From an uncultured Methanobrevibacter sp. (lineage in GTDB: Archaea; Methanobacteriota; Methanobacteria; Methanobacteriales; Methanobacteriaceae): a stretch of 64,000 nt of DNA. This document shows positions 33,883 to 43,664 of this stretch, piece after piece. The stretch's first letter is position 1, and the number at the start of each line of letters is the position of its first letter. Below the pieces are notes generated by a model, which was not told where the DNA came from, made no database searches, and saw nothing but the letters and a program-made list of their open reading frames with translations. Both the position numbers and the translations under genes were made by a program. The DNA lies in contig NZ_CADCJB010000003.1 of assembly GCF_902801725.1 (NCBI RefSeq), positions 1 through 64,000 on the forward strand, read 5' to 3'.

Positions 33883-34812
33883 ATGAAATTAACGTTTTTA
33901 GGAAGTGGTGGTGGAAGATTTTCCGCTATCTCTCAAAGAAGGATGACTGGAGGGTTTAGGATTGATAATATTAACGGAAAGAATTATCATATTGACCCCG
34001 GTCCAGGAGCTCTTATAAGGACTTATCAGTTCGGTTTCGATCCCCGTAATTTGAATGGAGTATTTGTTTCTCATGCACACACTGACCATTATAACGATGC
34101 GGAAATTCTCATTGAAGCAATGACTAGGGGAATGACTAGAAGATATGGAACTATTTTTGGAAGCACCAGTGTTTTAAAAGGTTATGAAAAATGGGGTCCA
34201 TGCATTTCTGATTATCATCAATCCCGGTCTGATACTGTTCTTTTAAAACCTGATGAAATTCAGGAAGTTGACGGTATTAAAGTGAAAGGAACCAAAACCA
34301 TTCACGGAGACCCGGCAGGTGTTGGATTCCAGCTTGATTATAACGGATTCAAATTGTCATATACTTCAGATACGGGTTATTTTGATGAGCTGCCTGAGTA
34401 TCATGAAGGTGCGGACATTTTGATAGCCAGCGTTTTGAGACCTGGAAACAGATCCATCAATGGCCATATGTGTTCTCGTAATTTCGTTGATTTAATTAAT
34501 AAGGTAAATCCTAAAGTTGCGGTAATGACACATCTTGGGCTTAAAATGATTTCTTCCAATCCGGTTACTGAAGCTAAAAAAATTTCTAAAGAAACAGGTG
34601 TTAAGGTAATAGCGGCATTTGACGGATTGTCATTTAATGTAAATTACAATAATCCTAAAAGATTCAGATTAATTTCTCTTAAGGATGTTGAATCTCAAAA
34701 TCACAGTACAACCCATTCATTATATAATAGTGAAAGAAAGAATTCATACCAGCTTTCATTTAAAAATAATGAGTTCGATGAGCTTTCAATAATTAAAAAA
34801 AGAAAAAATTAA
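33883..34812 (+). CDS. MBL-fold metallo-hydrolase
   Basis: A 309-residue metallo-beta-lactamase-fold hydrolase. The zinc signature [10 protein letters not shown], the preceding HIDPGPGAL, the aspartate in [11 protein letters not shown] and the final histidine in MTHLG are present. It resembles RNase Z-like and phosphodiesterase MBL proteins but has a divergent C-terminal about 60 residues, basic and serine-rich. The substrate is unknown. GGGGATTTAA precedes the ATG. It is paired with the DUF2121 gene and its stop overlaps the convergent aroC stop by four bases. Confidence 0.85.
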   Translation: MKLTFLGSGGGRFSAISQRRMTGGFRIDNINGKNYHIDPGPGALIRTYQFGFDPRNLNGVFVSHAHTDHYNDAEILIEAMTRGMTRRYGTIFGSTSVLKGYEKWGPCISDYHQSRSDTVLLKPDEIQEVDGIKVKGTKTIHGDPAGVGFQLDYNGFKLSYTSDTGYFDELPEYHEGADILIASVLRPGNRSINGHMCSRNFVDLINKVNPKVAVMTHLGLKMISSNPVTEAKKISKETGVKVIAAFDGLSFNVNYNNPKRFRLISLKDVESQNHSTTHSLYNSERKNSYQLSFKNNEFDELSIIKKRKN

Positions 34813-35903
34813 GGTTTTAAGTTTGTCGGATGGACAAATCCTGAACGAATCATGTGGTCAGCTAAGACAATTGCAGTGCTGGATTCGGCCACAACGGTAA
34901 CTCTTGGACAGATGCAAGGGTCGTGTCTGCCTTTAATTTCTATTTTTTCATTTTCCATTCTTTCCAGATTTATAGAATTCTGACATTTGGAAATCGATGG
35001 TGTAGGCTTTACTGCAATTCGTGATACTATTGGCATTCCATTGCTCATTCCACCAATGATTCCGCCGGAATTGTTGGTTTTTGTGGTTATCTTCTCATTG
35101 TCAATTTGGTATTCGTCATTGATTTGGGATCCGCAATGTTTCGCAACATCAAATCCAAGTCCTATTTCAACTCCTTTAACAGCGCCAATGTTCATCAATA
35201 TCCTTGCAAGGTCACCATCCAGCCTTTCAAAAATAGGTTCACCAAGACTTGCCGGAACTCCAATGGCTATTGTTTCAACAATGCCTCCAACGGAATCTCC
35301 TTCTTCTTTTTTAGATATTATGAACTCTTCCATTTCTTTTGCAGCTTTAAGGTCACCGCATCGGATTGGGTTTTTCTCAATATTCTCTTTTATTGTATTG
35401 AAATCAAGTTTTTCGGCTTTGATATTTCCGATTTGGGTAACGTGGGAAATGATTTCTATTCCTTTTGTTTTTAGGAGCTTTTTAGCTATTGCTCCTCCAA
35501 TAACGTGGCCAATTGTCACTCTTCCACTGCCTCTTCCGCCGCCGTTATAATCGTAGTTTCCGTATTTCATCATCCAACCGAAATCCCCATGGGAAGGGCG
35601 AGGGGTATTTTTAAACATAGAATAATCTTTTGAATGCTGATTTTTATTAAATACAACTCCTGTAATTGGTGTTCCATCAGTTTTTCCTTCAAAAATTCCG
35701 GATAGGATTTGAACTTCATCTGATTCTTTTCTAGGGGTTGTAACATTGCTTGTTCCTGGTTTTCTTTTATCCAACTCTTTTTGGATGTCTTCTGCAGTCA
35801 GTTCTAAGTTTGCAGGACATCCATCAACAACAGCGCCAACTGCCTTTCCGTGGCTTGACCCGAAACTTGTTATTCTAAATTTTTCTCCTATTGAATTTGA
35901 CAT
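34809..35903 (-). CDS. aroC: Chorismate synthase
   Basis: A 364-residue flavin-dependent enzyme making chorismate from EPSP, last step of the shikimate pathway. Signature segments are [65 protein letters not shown] and the C-terminal [16 protein letters not shown]. Full length. AGAGGCC lies before the ATG. Single gene with convergent overlap to the MBL gene. Confidence 0.97.
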   Translation of the reverse strand: MSNSIGEKFRITSFGSSHGKAVGAVVDGCPANLELTAEDIQKELDKRKPGTSNVTTPRKESDEVQILSGIFEGKTDGTPITGVVFNKNQHSKDYSMFKNTPRPSHGDFGWMMKYGNYDYNGGGRGSGRVTIGHVIGGAIAKKLLKTKGIEIISHVTQIGNIKAEKLDFNTIKENIEKNPIRCGDLKAAKEMEEFIISKKEEGDSVGGIVETIAIGVPASLGEPIFERLDGDLARILMNIGAVKGVEIGLGFDVAKHCGSQINDEYQIDNEKITTKTNNSGGIIGGMSNGMPIVSRIAVKPTPSISKCQNSINLERMENEKIEIKGRHDPCICPRVTVVAESSTAIVLADHMIRSGFVHPTNLKP

Positions 35904-36012
35904 TTTTGGCCTCTTTTTGATAATTATAGGTTTATTATATTTTTTAAATTTTATATAAGTTTAGTAAAAATTTTAAATAATCTCAAATTAAATAATAAAA
36001 TAAGTGATTATT

Positions 36013-37017
36013 ATGGAATTTCCAACTACAAGAATGAGAAGATTGAGAAAAAATGCTAAAATCAGAAATATAGTTCGTGAAACTAAGCTTGAAAAGGAAG
36101 ACTTAATTTATCCAATTTATTTTAAAGAAGAACTTCAAGGAGATGAAAAAGAGGAAATCTCATCACTTCCTGGTGAATACAGATATTCTTTGGACAGTGG
36201 TGTTGAATTTGCAAAACAACTTGAAAGCAAAGGCTTAAAATCAATTATTGTATTTGGAATACCAAAAGAGGATACCAAAGATGAAATTGCCTCACCTGAT
36301 TACTCCGCAACAGGTATTGTTCAAAAAGCGGTTAGAAGACTTAAAAAAGAAACTAATCTTGTTGTCATTACAGATGTGTGTCTATGTCAATACACGTCCC
36401 ATGGTCACTGCGGCATGATTGTTGAAAATGAAGACACTGATGATGGAATTGAAATTTTAAACGATGAATCCCTGCCATACATAGCTAAAGTTGCATTGTC
36501 TCATGCACAGGCCGGTGCAGATATTGTAGCTCCTTCCGATATGATGGATGGCAGAGTTAAGGCAATTCGTGAGGTTCTGGATGAAAACGGATATGTGAAT
36601 GTGATGATCATGTCATATTCTGCCAAGTATGCTTCTGCATTTTACGAGCCATTTAGGGTTGCCGCATGCTCTTCACCTCATGAGGGAGACAGAAAATCTT
36701 ATCAGATGGATCCTGCCAATGCAGTTGAAGCTATAAGGGAATGTGAGCTTGATGTAATTGAAGGTTGCGACTTTCTGATGGTTAAACCTGCACTTCCGTA
36801 TCTTGACGTTGTTCGTATGGTTCGGGATGAATTCATGCTTCCATTAGTCGCATATAATGTAAGTGGAGAATATGCGATGCTTATGGCAGCTATTGAAAAG
36901 GGATTTTTAACAGAACGGGCAATAGCAGAATCTTTACTTTCAATCAAAAGGGCTGGAGCAGACTTAATAATCACTAACTTTGCACCATATTTACTTTTCA
37001 ATGATGTGATAGAATGA
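36013..37017 (+). CDS. hemB: Porphobilinogen synthase (5-aminolevulinate dehydratase)
   Basis: A 334-residue enzyme condensing two aminolevulinates to porphobilinogen, the route to F430, cobamide and siroheme. The zinc-binding loop [14 protein letters not shown] has all three cysteines. The two active lysines lie in [14 protein letters not shown] and [11 protein letters not shown] prefer the ATG at 36013 over a GTG nine bases upstream because AAGTGAT precedes it. Four-base overlap (ATGA) with the following CitG-like gene, so the two are coupled. Confidence 0.96.
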   Translation: MEFPTTRMRRLRKNAKIRNIVRETKLEKEDLIYPIYFKEELQGDEKEEISSLPGEYRYSLDSGVEFAKQLESKGLKSIIVFGIPKEDTKDEIASPDYSATGIVQKAVRRLKKETNLVVITDVCLCQYTSHGHCGMIVENEDTDDGIEILNDESLPYIAKVALSHAQAGADIVAPSDMMDGRVKAIREVLDENGYVNVMIMSYSAKYASAFYEPFRVAACSSPHEGDRKSYQMDPANAVEAIRECELDVIEGCDFLMVKPALPYLDVVRMVRDEFMLPLVAYNVSGEYAMLMAAIEKGFLTERAIAESLLSIKRAGADLIITNFAPYLLFNDVIE

Positions 37018-37889
37018 ATCCAAACGAAATAGCTAAAATTGCTCAAATTGCCTCTGCACTTGAAGTAAGCGGATGTCCAAAACCGGGAAATGTTCACAGA
37101 ACCCGTGACTATGATGATATGGTCTTCGAAGACTTCATTATTAGCGGCATCGTAATTGGAGATACAATCCGTGAAGCATGCTCTGATGTTGATATTGAAA
37201 ATCCTCAATTAGGTAAATATATTCTTCAGGCTGTGGCCGAAACCGACAGGTGGATTAAAAATAACACCAATCTGGGCATCGTCATGATGACAACTCCAAT
37301 TGCAATTGCAGCTGCAATCAGTGATTCATTTGATGATATCCGTGAAAATGTCAAATTGCTGATGGGAAATACCTCTGTTGATGATGCATGTGATTTGTAT
37401 GATGCAATCAATATAGCCGATGCCGGCGGAATGGGCGATCAGGATGAATATGATGTGGCAAGCGACAATGCAAAAAATGAATTGAGGGCAAACGGCCAGA
37501 CCATGTTTGATGTATTAAAAATTTCAGCTCCATGGGATATGCTTGCCAGAGAAATGACCAGCGACATGCCTGCTGTTTTTGAGTTGGGTTATCCCACTTA
37601 TCATGAGCTAAAAGATAAAAAAACTCTTAACGAAGCTTGTCTATTGACATTTTTAACCATACTGTCACAGGTTCCAGATACTCTGATTTCAAGAAAATAC
37701 GGCAATGATGAGGCCTTAAAGATATCAATGATGACTCGTGATTTGCTTAAAATGAAAGATTCAAATGACTTTTTAGACCAAGTTGGAGAATTTGATGATT
37801 ACCTGTTTGCAAATAAATACAATCCTGGAACAACTGCTGATTTAACAGCGGCATCAATTTTTGTAAGTTATCTAAAATCTAACTTTTAA
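37014..37889 (+). CDS. CitG/MdcB-like triphosphoribosyl-dephospho-CoA synthase family protein
   Basis: A 291-residue all-helical protein of the CitG family ([27 protein letters not shown]). In bacteria CitG makes the prosthetic-group precursor of citrate lyase; methanogens lack that enzyme, so the role here is probably the transfer of a phosphoribosyl-like group in coenzyme biosynthesis, an open question. It is translationally coupled to hemB through the ATGA overlap, which hints at cofactor metabolism. Confidence 0.85.
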   Translation: MNPNEIAKIAQIASALEVSGCPKPGNVHRTRDYDDMVFEDFIISGIVIGDTIREACSDVDIENPQLGKYILQAVAETDRWIKNNTNLGIVMMTTPIAIAAAISDSFDDIRENVKLLMGNTSVDDACDLYDAINIADAGGMGDQDEYDVASDNAKNELRANGQTMFDVLKISAPWDMLAREMTSDMPAVFELGYPTYHELKDKKTLNEACLLTFLTILSQVPDTLISRKYGNDEALKISMMTRDLLKMKDSNDFLDQVGEFDDYLFANKYNPGTTADLTAASIFVSYLKSNF

Positions 37890-37892
37890 ATC

Positions 37893-37915
37893 AAGGAATT
37901 TACTCCTTTTTTTTT
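37893..37915 (+). terminator. Hairpin plus T-tract terminator of the hemB operon
   Basis: AAGGA-ATTTAC-TCCTT, a 5-bp stem, is followed by a continuous run of Ts, directly after the stop. Confidence 0.6.
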
Positions 37916-38102
37916 ACTATTTTTTTACATAATCCAATGCCAATGAAATCTTTTCATGTTTTATTTTAAACTTTCAAGGCATTTTTTTTTGATTTTAAAA
38001 AAATTTTTTAATTTTTACTTTTTTCAATGATTTGGCATTATATTTATAAATTAATTCAAACATATATTATCATATTATTAATCTATAAATTATGGTGTTT
38101 AA

Positions 38103-39644
38103 ATGAGTGAGGATATTAAAAAAACCATTAATGAATTGCATATATATGAAAAGAAACTTTTAAAAGAACTGGAATCAAATCCGAATGCAACTCCTGAGGA
38201 AATAGCTGAAAACACAGGCATGGATATTAAATCTGTCATGAGTGCTGCAGGTTCACTTGCTTCAAAAGATATTATCGAAGTGGATAAGGAAGTTCAGAAA
38301 ACCTATTCCTTAACTGACGATGGAATGGAATATGCCCAAAAGGGGCTTCCTGAAAGGAGAATATTGAACGTTCTGGCTAACGAAATTGAAATCCACATGA
38401 AAGATTTGTCATCTTCAACAGGTGTGGATAAAAAAGAGGCAAATATTGCTCTTGGTTGGTTACGCCGTAAAAATTGGGCTCAAATAGATAAAGGTGTTGT
38501 TAACATCACTGATGTAGGTAAAGACTTTATAGATAAATCCGGCGTTGACGAACAGGTTCTTGATTATCTTAAAGCCAATAGTGATGGAGTTAAACTTTTC
38601 ACTGATGATTTGGTGGAAGGATTTAAAAAATTAACTGGTAGGAAAAATATTTTAAGTATTAAAAAGGAGACCTCACATTCTTTTAAAATCCTACCTAAAG
38701 GTGAAGCTATTCTAAAGGAAGGTTTCATTATCCAGGAACAGGCTACTCAATTAACACACCAACATTTAAAGGAGGGGGAATGGAAAAGTTTACAATACCG
38801 TCCTTATGATATTAATGCAGAAGCTCCAGTTGTATTCGCAGGTAAAAAACACCCATTAAGAGTAATTATAGATGAAATAAGAGAAATTTTCCTGAACATG
38901 GGTTTTTCAGAAGACAATGGTGAATATGTTGAATCAGCATTCTGGAACTTTGATTCACTTTTCCAGCCACAGGACCATGCCGCCCGTGAAATGCAGGACA
39001 CTTTCTACCTTAAAAATCCTTTGACTTGTGATTTGCCAGATGATGATTTGGTAAAGCTCACTGCTGAAACTCATGAAACCGGTGCGGATACAGGTTCAAT
39101 TGGTTGGCAATATGATTGGAATGAGGATATTGCACGCCAAAGTGTTTTGAGAACACATACTACTGGAATATCTACAAAACATTTGTATGAACACGATCAA
39201 CCAATAAAAATGTTTTCTGTCGGAAGGGTATTTAGAAGGGAAACTTTTGATTACAAACATTTGCCTGAATTCCATCAGGTGGAAGGACTTGTTTGCGGTG
39301 ATGGAATAAGCTATCAAAATCTGTTGGGTACCTTAAAAGAATTCTATAAGAAATTAGGATTTGAAGTAAGGTTCAGACCGGCTTACTTCCCTTACACATA
39401 TCTTTCTACAGAGTCCGAAATATACTTGGAAGAAAAGGAAAGCTGGATTGAACTCGGTGGTGCCGGAATGTTCAGGCCTGAAGTATTAAAACCGTTGGGA
39501 ATCGATCAGCCTGCTTTGGCTTTTGGTATGGGTATTGAAAGACTTGCTATGATAAGATACGGTGTGGAAGACATTCGTATGCTTTACAAAAGTGATATTA
39601 ACTGGCTTCGTGAAGTTCCTCTTGATAGTGGGGTTAGATTATAA
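38103..39644 (+). CDS. pheS: Phenylalanyl-tRNA synthetase alpha subunit
   Basis: A 513-residue archaeal/eukaryal-type PheS. The N-terminal about 200 residues are winged-helix DNA/tRNA-binding repeats ([38 protein letters not shown]). The class II catalytic core carries motif 2 [19 protein letters not shown] and motif 3 [14 protein letters not shown]. It charges tRNA(Phe) together with PheT, which is not in this window. The stop and the next ATG overlap (TAATG), so exonuclease III is co-translated. Confidence 0.97.
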   Translation: MSEDIKKTINELHIYEKKLLKELESNPNATPEEIAENTGMDIKSVMSAAGSLASKDIIEVDKEVQKTYSLTDDGMEYAQKGLPERRILNVLANEIEIHMKDLSSSTGVDKKEANIALGWLRRKNWAQIDKGVVNITDVGKDFIDKSGVDEQVLDYLKANSDGVKLFTDDLVEGFKKLTGRKNILSIKKETSHSFKILPKGEAILKEGFIIQEQATQLTHQHLKEGEWKSLQYRPYDINAEAPVVFAGKKHPLRVIIDEIREIFLNMGFSEDNGEYVESAFWNFDSLFQPQDHAAREMQDTFYLKNPLTCDLPDDDLVKLTAETHETGADTGSIGWQYDWNEDIARQSVLRTHTTGISTKHLYEHDQPIKMFSVGRVFRRETFDYKHLPEFHQVEGLVCGDGISYQNLLGTLKEFYKKLGFEVRFRPAYFPYTYLSTESEIYLEEKESWIELGGAGMFRPEVLKPLGIDQPALAFGMGIERLAMIRYGVEDIRMLYKSDINWLREVPLDSGVRL

Positions 39645-40417
39645 TGTCAATCAAGCTAGTTTCTTGGAATGTGAATGGTATTAGGGCAGTTTCTAAAAAA
39701 GACGAGTTTTGGAACTGGTTTGATAATACTGATGCAGATATCATTAACTTTCAGGAAGTAAGGGCTGATAAAGATAAGATTCCCAAGAAATTAGCAGATG
39801 TTGATGGTTTTTCTTCTCATTTTAACGAGGCTGAAAAGAAGGGATACAGTGGGGTTGGAACATACTCTAAAATTGAGCCTGTTGATGTTGTAAGAGGTCT
39901 TGGAATAGAAAACCTCGACAGTGAAGGTAGGGTTTTGAGAATCGAGTATCCTGATTTTATATTATACAATATCTATTTCCCGAATAGTGGAATGAATGCT
40001 AAAAGGCTTGACTTTAAAGTGGATTTCTGCAATGCTCTGCTGGAACAGATTGTCGAGTTGAAAAATCAGGGAAAGAATATTGTTATTACAGGCGATTACA
40101 ATATAGCTCACAATCCGATTGATGTCTATAATCCTAAAAATTGTGAAGGAAAGTCAGGGTATTTGCCTGAAGAACGCGCATGGCTGGATGAACTTGAAAA
40201 AGCCGGATTCATAGATACTTTCAGAATGTTTGATGAAGGGGAAAATAATTTCACTTGGTGGAGTTACAGAACCCGCGCACGTGAGAGAAACGCCGGATGG
40301 AGACTTGACTATTTCTATGTCAATGAAGAGATGAAGGATAATGTGAAGTCTGCAGAAATTTTAAATGAAATTTATGGTTCAGACCACTGTCCGGTAACTT
40401 TGGAATTGGAATTTTAA
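39644..40417 (+). CDS. xth: Exodeoxyribonuclease III / AP endonuclease
   Basis: A 257-residue EEP-family nuclease that cuts at abasic sites and removes 3' blocks. SWNVNGIRAV, NFQEVRADKDK (metal Glu), YFPNSGM, GDYNIAHNPIDVYNPK (Asp/Asn) and GSDHCPVTLEL (Asp-His) are all conserved, so it should be active. It starts on the last base of the pheS stop codon. Full length. Confidence 0.96.
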   Translation: MSIKLVSWNVNGIRAVSKKDEFWNWFDNTDADIINFQEVRADKDKIPKKLADVDGFSSHFNEAEKKGYSGVGTYSKIEPVDVVRGLGIENLDSEGRVLRIEYPDFILYNIYFPNSGMNAKRLDFKVDFCNALLEQIVELKNQGKNIVITGDYNIAHNPIDVYNPKNCEGKSGYLPEERAWLDELEKAGFIDTFRMFDEGENNFTWWSYRTRARERNAGWRLDYFYVNEEMKDNVKSAEILNEIYGSDHCPVTLELEF

Positions 40418-40436
40418 AAAAAGTCGTGATTGGTGA

Positions 40437-41129
40437 TTATAGTATTGTTATTACATCACCAATGTCATCTGCAATTGCGATATCTAATTTTTCTTTTTTA
40501 ATGTACTCTCTGTCTTCTTCAGTAATGTCTGAATTTACAAGAATAGCACTCATTCCGGCATTTACAGCACCTAATGCATCTTCTTTAAATTTATTTCCAA
40601 TCATCACTGATTTTTCAGGGTTACCGTTCATTTTTCTAAGGGCAACGTCATAAATCAGTTTGTTAGGTTTGTCTTTGCCTACCTCTTCAGAAGTTATTAC
40701 TGCATCGAAAAATGAGTGCACATTAAGTCTTACTAATTTTTCCCATTGTTTGATGGTTATACCATTGGATATTACTGCTAAGCGGTAACCTTGGCTTTTA
40801 AGATAAATTAATGTATCGATTGTATCTGGAAATGGTCTTAAAAGTGCCATTTTAACATTATGGTATGTAATCATTCCAAGTGCAACGAGCATCGGATCTT
40901 CATGACCCAAAACGACCTGGGTAAGGACATTAAAGTGTCTTCCATAGTTGGATCCTTTCTCTCTAATGATGGTTTTTAAAACACCATATGCTTCATCTTT
41001 ATCTAATGGCAATCCATTATCTACCATTAATCCAATAGCTGCTTTTCTTGCAGTTTCAGCAAAATCAGATGTGTCAAGCAATGTGCCGTCAACATCAAAG
41101 AAAACTACACGTTCATCATTATTTATCAT
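40437..41129 (-). CDS. HAD-superfamily subfamily IA phosphatase
   Basis: A 230-residue HAD hydrolase of the archaeal TIGR02253-like group. VVFFDVDGTLLDTS holds the nucleophile and acid, VISNGITIKQW motif II, and GKDKPNKLIYD with MIGNKFKEDALGA motifs III and IV. The physiological phosphate ester is unknown. There is no ribosome binding site; a TTTATAAT element about 25 bases before the ATG suggests a leaderless message. Confidence 0.88.
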   Translation of the reverse strand: MINNDERVVFFDVDGTLLDTSDFAETARKAAIGLMVDNGLPLDKDEAYGVLKTIIREKGSNYGRHFNVLTQVVLGHEDPMLVALGMITYHNVKMALLRPFPDTIDTLIYLKSQGYRLAVISNGITIKQWEKLVRLNVHSFFDAVITSEEVGKDKPNKLIYDVALRKMNGNPEKSVMIGNKFKEDALGAVNAGMSAILVNSDITEEDREYIKKEKLDIAIADDIGDVITIL

Positions 41130-41166
41130 ATAATCTTATTTATGTTATAATGTATTATAAATTTTT

Positions 41167-41850
41167 TTAGAAAAATGCATCCAAACTTTGTTGGACTTCG
41201 CCCCTTGCCATGTCCTGAAGGTCCTTTCGGGAATATCCAAATGAATACATAATCCTTTCAATGGCCGGTATCATTTGGTTGTTGATGTAATATTCTTTGT
41301 CATATGCATATCCTTCGCTGTACTCATATGGAACGGCACGTTGGCTGATGGATCCCTTTCCTTTTACAATTATGTATTGCACGATAGTTCCTCGTGTAAC
41401 TTTAATGCCATGTTCCTCTATTTTTTTTGCAGCGACAACATGAGGTCCAACCTGCTTGTATTGGTCAAGTGGCTTTGTGATTTGTGTGTGGATAACCAAT
41501 TCTTTATTGTCCACATCACCGTTTTTAATTCTTTTGAATACTTTTTTAACTTCTTTAATTGCTTTATCGGAATTTCCTTCCTTTAAAATTGCCATCAAAA
41601 CGGCTTCTTGAGTATTTTTAACTATTGGTGCCCAATCTCTTCTGACTAATTCTAATCCTTTGGCTATAATTTCCCCATCTTCAATGACAGCATATCTTTT
41701 TTTACTTACAAAAAATCCTCTTCTGTAAAATCCTTCATATTCAAGTTCCATGCTTTCCGGAAGGGTTGAATTGAGATATGTAATGAATTTTTGGGCCTGG
41801 AATTTGATTTCCTCTTCAAGTTCTAGTTGCTCTTTTGTCTCTTGAACCAT
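41167..41850 (-). CDS. polB2: Small subunit of split family-B DNA polymerase
   Basis: A 227-residue C-terminal piece of family-B DNA polymerase. In Methanobacteriales PolB is encoded by two distant genes, the small one of about 225 residues (PolB2). [29 protein letters not shown] contains the KKRY motif of the palm; [25 protein letters not shown] and [15 protein letters not shown] are thumb elements of PolB. The large subunit with the exonuclease and the catalytic aspartates is not in this window. TTAGGTGTCGAA precedes the ATG. Confidence 0.9.
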   Translation of the reverse strand: MVQETKEQLELEEEIKFQAQKFITYLNSTLPESMELEYEGFYRRGFFVSKKRYAVIEDGEIIAKGLELVRRDWAPIVKNTQEAVLMAILKEGNSDKAIKEVKKVFKRIKNGDVDNKELVIHTQITKPLDQYKQVGPHVVAAKKIEEHGIKVTRGTIVQYIIVKGKGSISQRAVPYEYSEGYAYDKEYYINNQMIPAIERIMYSFGYSRKDLQDMARGEVQQSLDAFF

Positions 41851-42039
41851 TTCGACACCTAATTAAAGTATATTTTATGTTGTTATAATATTTTTCTAAT
41901 GCATTTTTTCAAGTCAAGGTCAATTTTATTTCCTTCATATTGCATTATTTCCTCTAAAAATTCTTGTTATTACTTTTCAAATGCTCTTGGACATTAATTA
42001 TATCTTATGTTTAATATAATATGTTTGAGGTTTGATATT

Positions 42040-42384
42040 ATGGAAAAAAGATTGATTTCAAGCTATGATGAAGAAAATGACACTTTTGTTGGAAAAATAG
42101 GTGATGAAAATGGATATGTTGCAGATTATGGTATAAGCAAAGGCATATATTTGGGAATAAACGATTCCAATTTGCCGGCGGCAGTTTTAATTCCAAATGC
42201 ATCAAAGGTCTTGAACACTTCAAAAAGTGTTTTGGAAAGTTCTGATGTCAGGATTGGTATAGATTGCGATAATTCCTGTCTGACTTTTAGGATGTGTATT
42301 GAAGGATTGTTGGTTTTTTCAACCAAATGTAAAAACAACTTTGGAATTCCCGATTTGAACTATCTGATAGACTGTAACCTTTAG
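42040..42384 (+). CDS. DUF2283-like protein, orphan antitoxin homologue
   Basis: A 114-residue small beta-rich protein. It shares YDEENDTF, GIYLGIND...PAAVLIPNASKVL and a C-terminal NNFGIPDLNYLI with the second gene of the toxin-antitoxin-like pair at 55.1 kb. The fold is of the DUF2283 type, associated with small antitoxin-like proteins. No partner toxin gene is adjacent. The ATG with GAGGT upstream is chosen; an earlier ATG in frame lacks support. Confidence 0.6.
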   Translation: MEKRLISSYDEENDTFVGKIGDENGYVADYGISKGIYLGINDSNLPAAVLIPNASKVLNTSKSVLESSDVRIGIDCDNSCLTFRMCIEGLLVFSTKCKNNFGIPDLNYLIDCNL

Positions 42385-42400
42385 GTTACGTCTTTTTTTT
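42374..42400 (+). terminator. Intrinsic terminator overlapping the stop codon
   Basis: GTAACC-TTTA-GGTTAC hairpin (7 bp if the loop is drawn with TT only), then CGTC and eight Ts. The stem includes the stop codon of the preceding gene. Confidence 0.7.
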
Positions 42401-42469
42401 ATTTTTTTGTCAACGTTTAAATATGAGTTAAGGTTAATTATTATTAAAAATAATTTATTACGTGATAAT

Positions 42470-42751
42470 ATGGATGAAGAGAAAATCAATGTTAATTCTG
42501 CTGATGAAATAATTATCGTGGTGCCTGAAGATGCAATCAAAGACGGTGAGCTGGAAATAGATTTGGATGAACTGGGAATTGATATTGAAGAACTGGGCGA
42601 GGATGTTAATATTGTCATTCAGGTTGAAGGTGAAGATTTCGAAGAAGGCACACTTTTGGAGTGTGACGAGGCCGTTGAACCTAATGAATGGCGTTTTGAT
42701 GATGACCCTTATGATGTAGTTTATTATGAATTTGTTAATGATGAGGATTAG
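42470..42751 (+). CDS. Very acidic small protein
   Basis: A 93-residue protein with about 40 percent Asp and Glu and a regular hydrophobic pattern (EIIIVVPEDAIKDGELEIDLDELGIDIEEL). ACGTGATAAT precedes the ATG; an ATG 63 bases upstream has no ribosome binding site. It is followed by another small acidic gene after two bases. No family recognised. Acidic surface may mimic nucleic acid or bind metals, but this is only a thought. Confidence 0.6.
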   Translation: MDEEKINVNSADEIIIVVPEDAIKDGELEIDLDELGIDIEELGEDVNIVIQVEGEDFEEGTLLECDEAVEPNEWRFDDDPYDVVYYEFVNDED

Positions 42752-42753
42752 TC

Positions 42754-42990
42754 ATGAAAGAAGTTCCATATTACATATTGGATGAAGATGGGAATTCACA
42801 ATCAATCACATCAAACAATGAAGCTTATATTGATGATGAGGATTTAAGAGAACTACTGATTGATTTTTTAGGAGATTCGGTTTCTGAAGATGAAATTCAA
42901 AAGATACTGGATGCCGCTTCGGATGAAAATCTCAGTGAAGAGGATTTCGATAAGCTGATTGATAATTTTATTTTAAAAAATAAAAAATAA
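42754..42990 (+). CDS. Small acidic hypothetical protein
   Basis: A 78-residue acidic helical protein (LRELLIDFLGDSVSEDEIQKI, LSEEDFDKLIDNFIL). It begins two bases after the preceding stop, so the two acidic proteins form a pair, possibly a complex. No known family, no motif. Confidence 0.6.
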   Translation: MKEVPYYILDEDGNSQSITSNNEAYIDDEDLRELLIDFLGDSVSEDEIQKILDAASDENLSEEDFDKLIDNFILKNKK

Positions 42991-43020
42991 AATTCCTATT
43001 TTTTCGCTAAAAAATAAAAC

Positions 43021-43060
43021 ATTTATATATAATGATAAAGTAATATTTTATTATCATTAT
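43021..43060 (+). promoter_or_regulatory. rps8e: TATA box and inverted repeat before rps8e
   Basis: ATTTATATATAAT is a strong box A. Immediately behind it, ATAATGATAA (43029-43038) and TTATCATTAT (43051-43060) make a perfect 10-bp inverted repeat with a 12-base spacer. If transcription starts near 43050 the leader is about 130 bases, long for this organism. The repeat could be an operator or part of a leader structure. Confidence 0.5.
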
Positions 43061-43183
43061 TCTTTAGGGCTCTTTATTGCTCTCTATAATTAGACTGTTA
43101 TTTTTTCTTGCTTGCAGTTTTAATTGAAAGAGTCTTATTGACGCGATTATTAATTTATATATTATATTTATTTAGGTGAAATA

Positions 43184-43558
43184 ATGGCAATTTCTCAAGG
43201 AAAATCAACTAGAAGTCCATCCGGTGCAAGAAATGTTGCAAACCGTGGAAAAAGAAAAGCTGAATTAGGAAGAGATCCAGCTGAAACTAGAGTAGATGAA
43301 AAAAGATTAAGAAAAATCAGAACCCGTGGTGGAAATGAAAAACTCAGATTAGCTACCGCTAACAAAATCAATGTTACTGATGCTAACGGAAAAACTCAAG
43401 TGGTAGACATTCTTGGAGTAATTGAAAACACCGCAAACCCTAACTACGTAAGAAGGAACATCATTACCAAAGGGGCTATTGTCGAAACTCCTGAAGGTAA
43501 TGCTAAAGTAACATCAAGACCTGGTCAAGACGGTGTTATTAACGGAATTTTAATTTAA
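43184..43558 (+). CDS. rps8e: 30S ribosomal protein S8e
   Basis: A 124-residue basic protein of the archaeal/eukaryal S8e family. [22 protein letters not shown] at the N-terminus, GRDPAETRV, the [11 protein letters not shown] stretch and the C-terminal [24 protein letters not shown] are diagnostic. Full length. TTTAGGTGAAATA precedes the ATG. Single gene with its own terminator. Confidence 0.97.
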   Translation: MAISQGKSTRSPSGARNVANRGKRKAELGRDPAETRVDEKRLRKIRTRGGNEKLRLATANKINVTDANGKTQVVDILGVIENTANPNYVRRNIITKGAIVETPEGNAKVTSRPGQDGVINGILI

Positions 43559-43587
43559 AGATTACTCTTTAAATTCTCTTTTTTTTA
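43552..43587 (+). terminator. rps8e: Intrinsic-type terminator of rps8e
   Basis: AATTTAAAG-ATTACT-CTTTAAATT, a perfect 9-bp stem overlapping the stop codon, is followed by CTCTTTTTTTTAT. Confidence 0.72.
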
Positions 43588-43664
43588 TAATTTTTTTAAC
43601 CAATAATTATATACTTGTTTTTACAAATATTATTTCATTAAATATTATTTATTTAGGAGATAAA

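Noticed and set aside
34987-35550. Two overlapping plus-strand open frames
   Set aside because: Both are antisense to the well-conserved aroC coding sequence.
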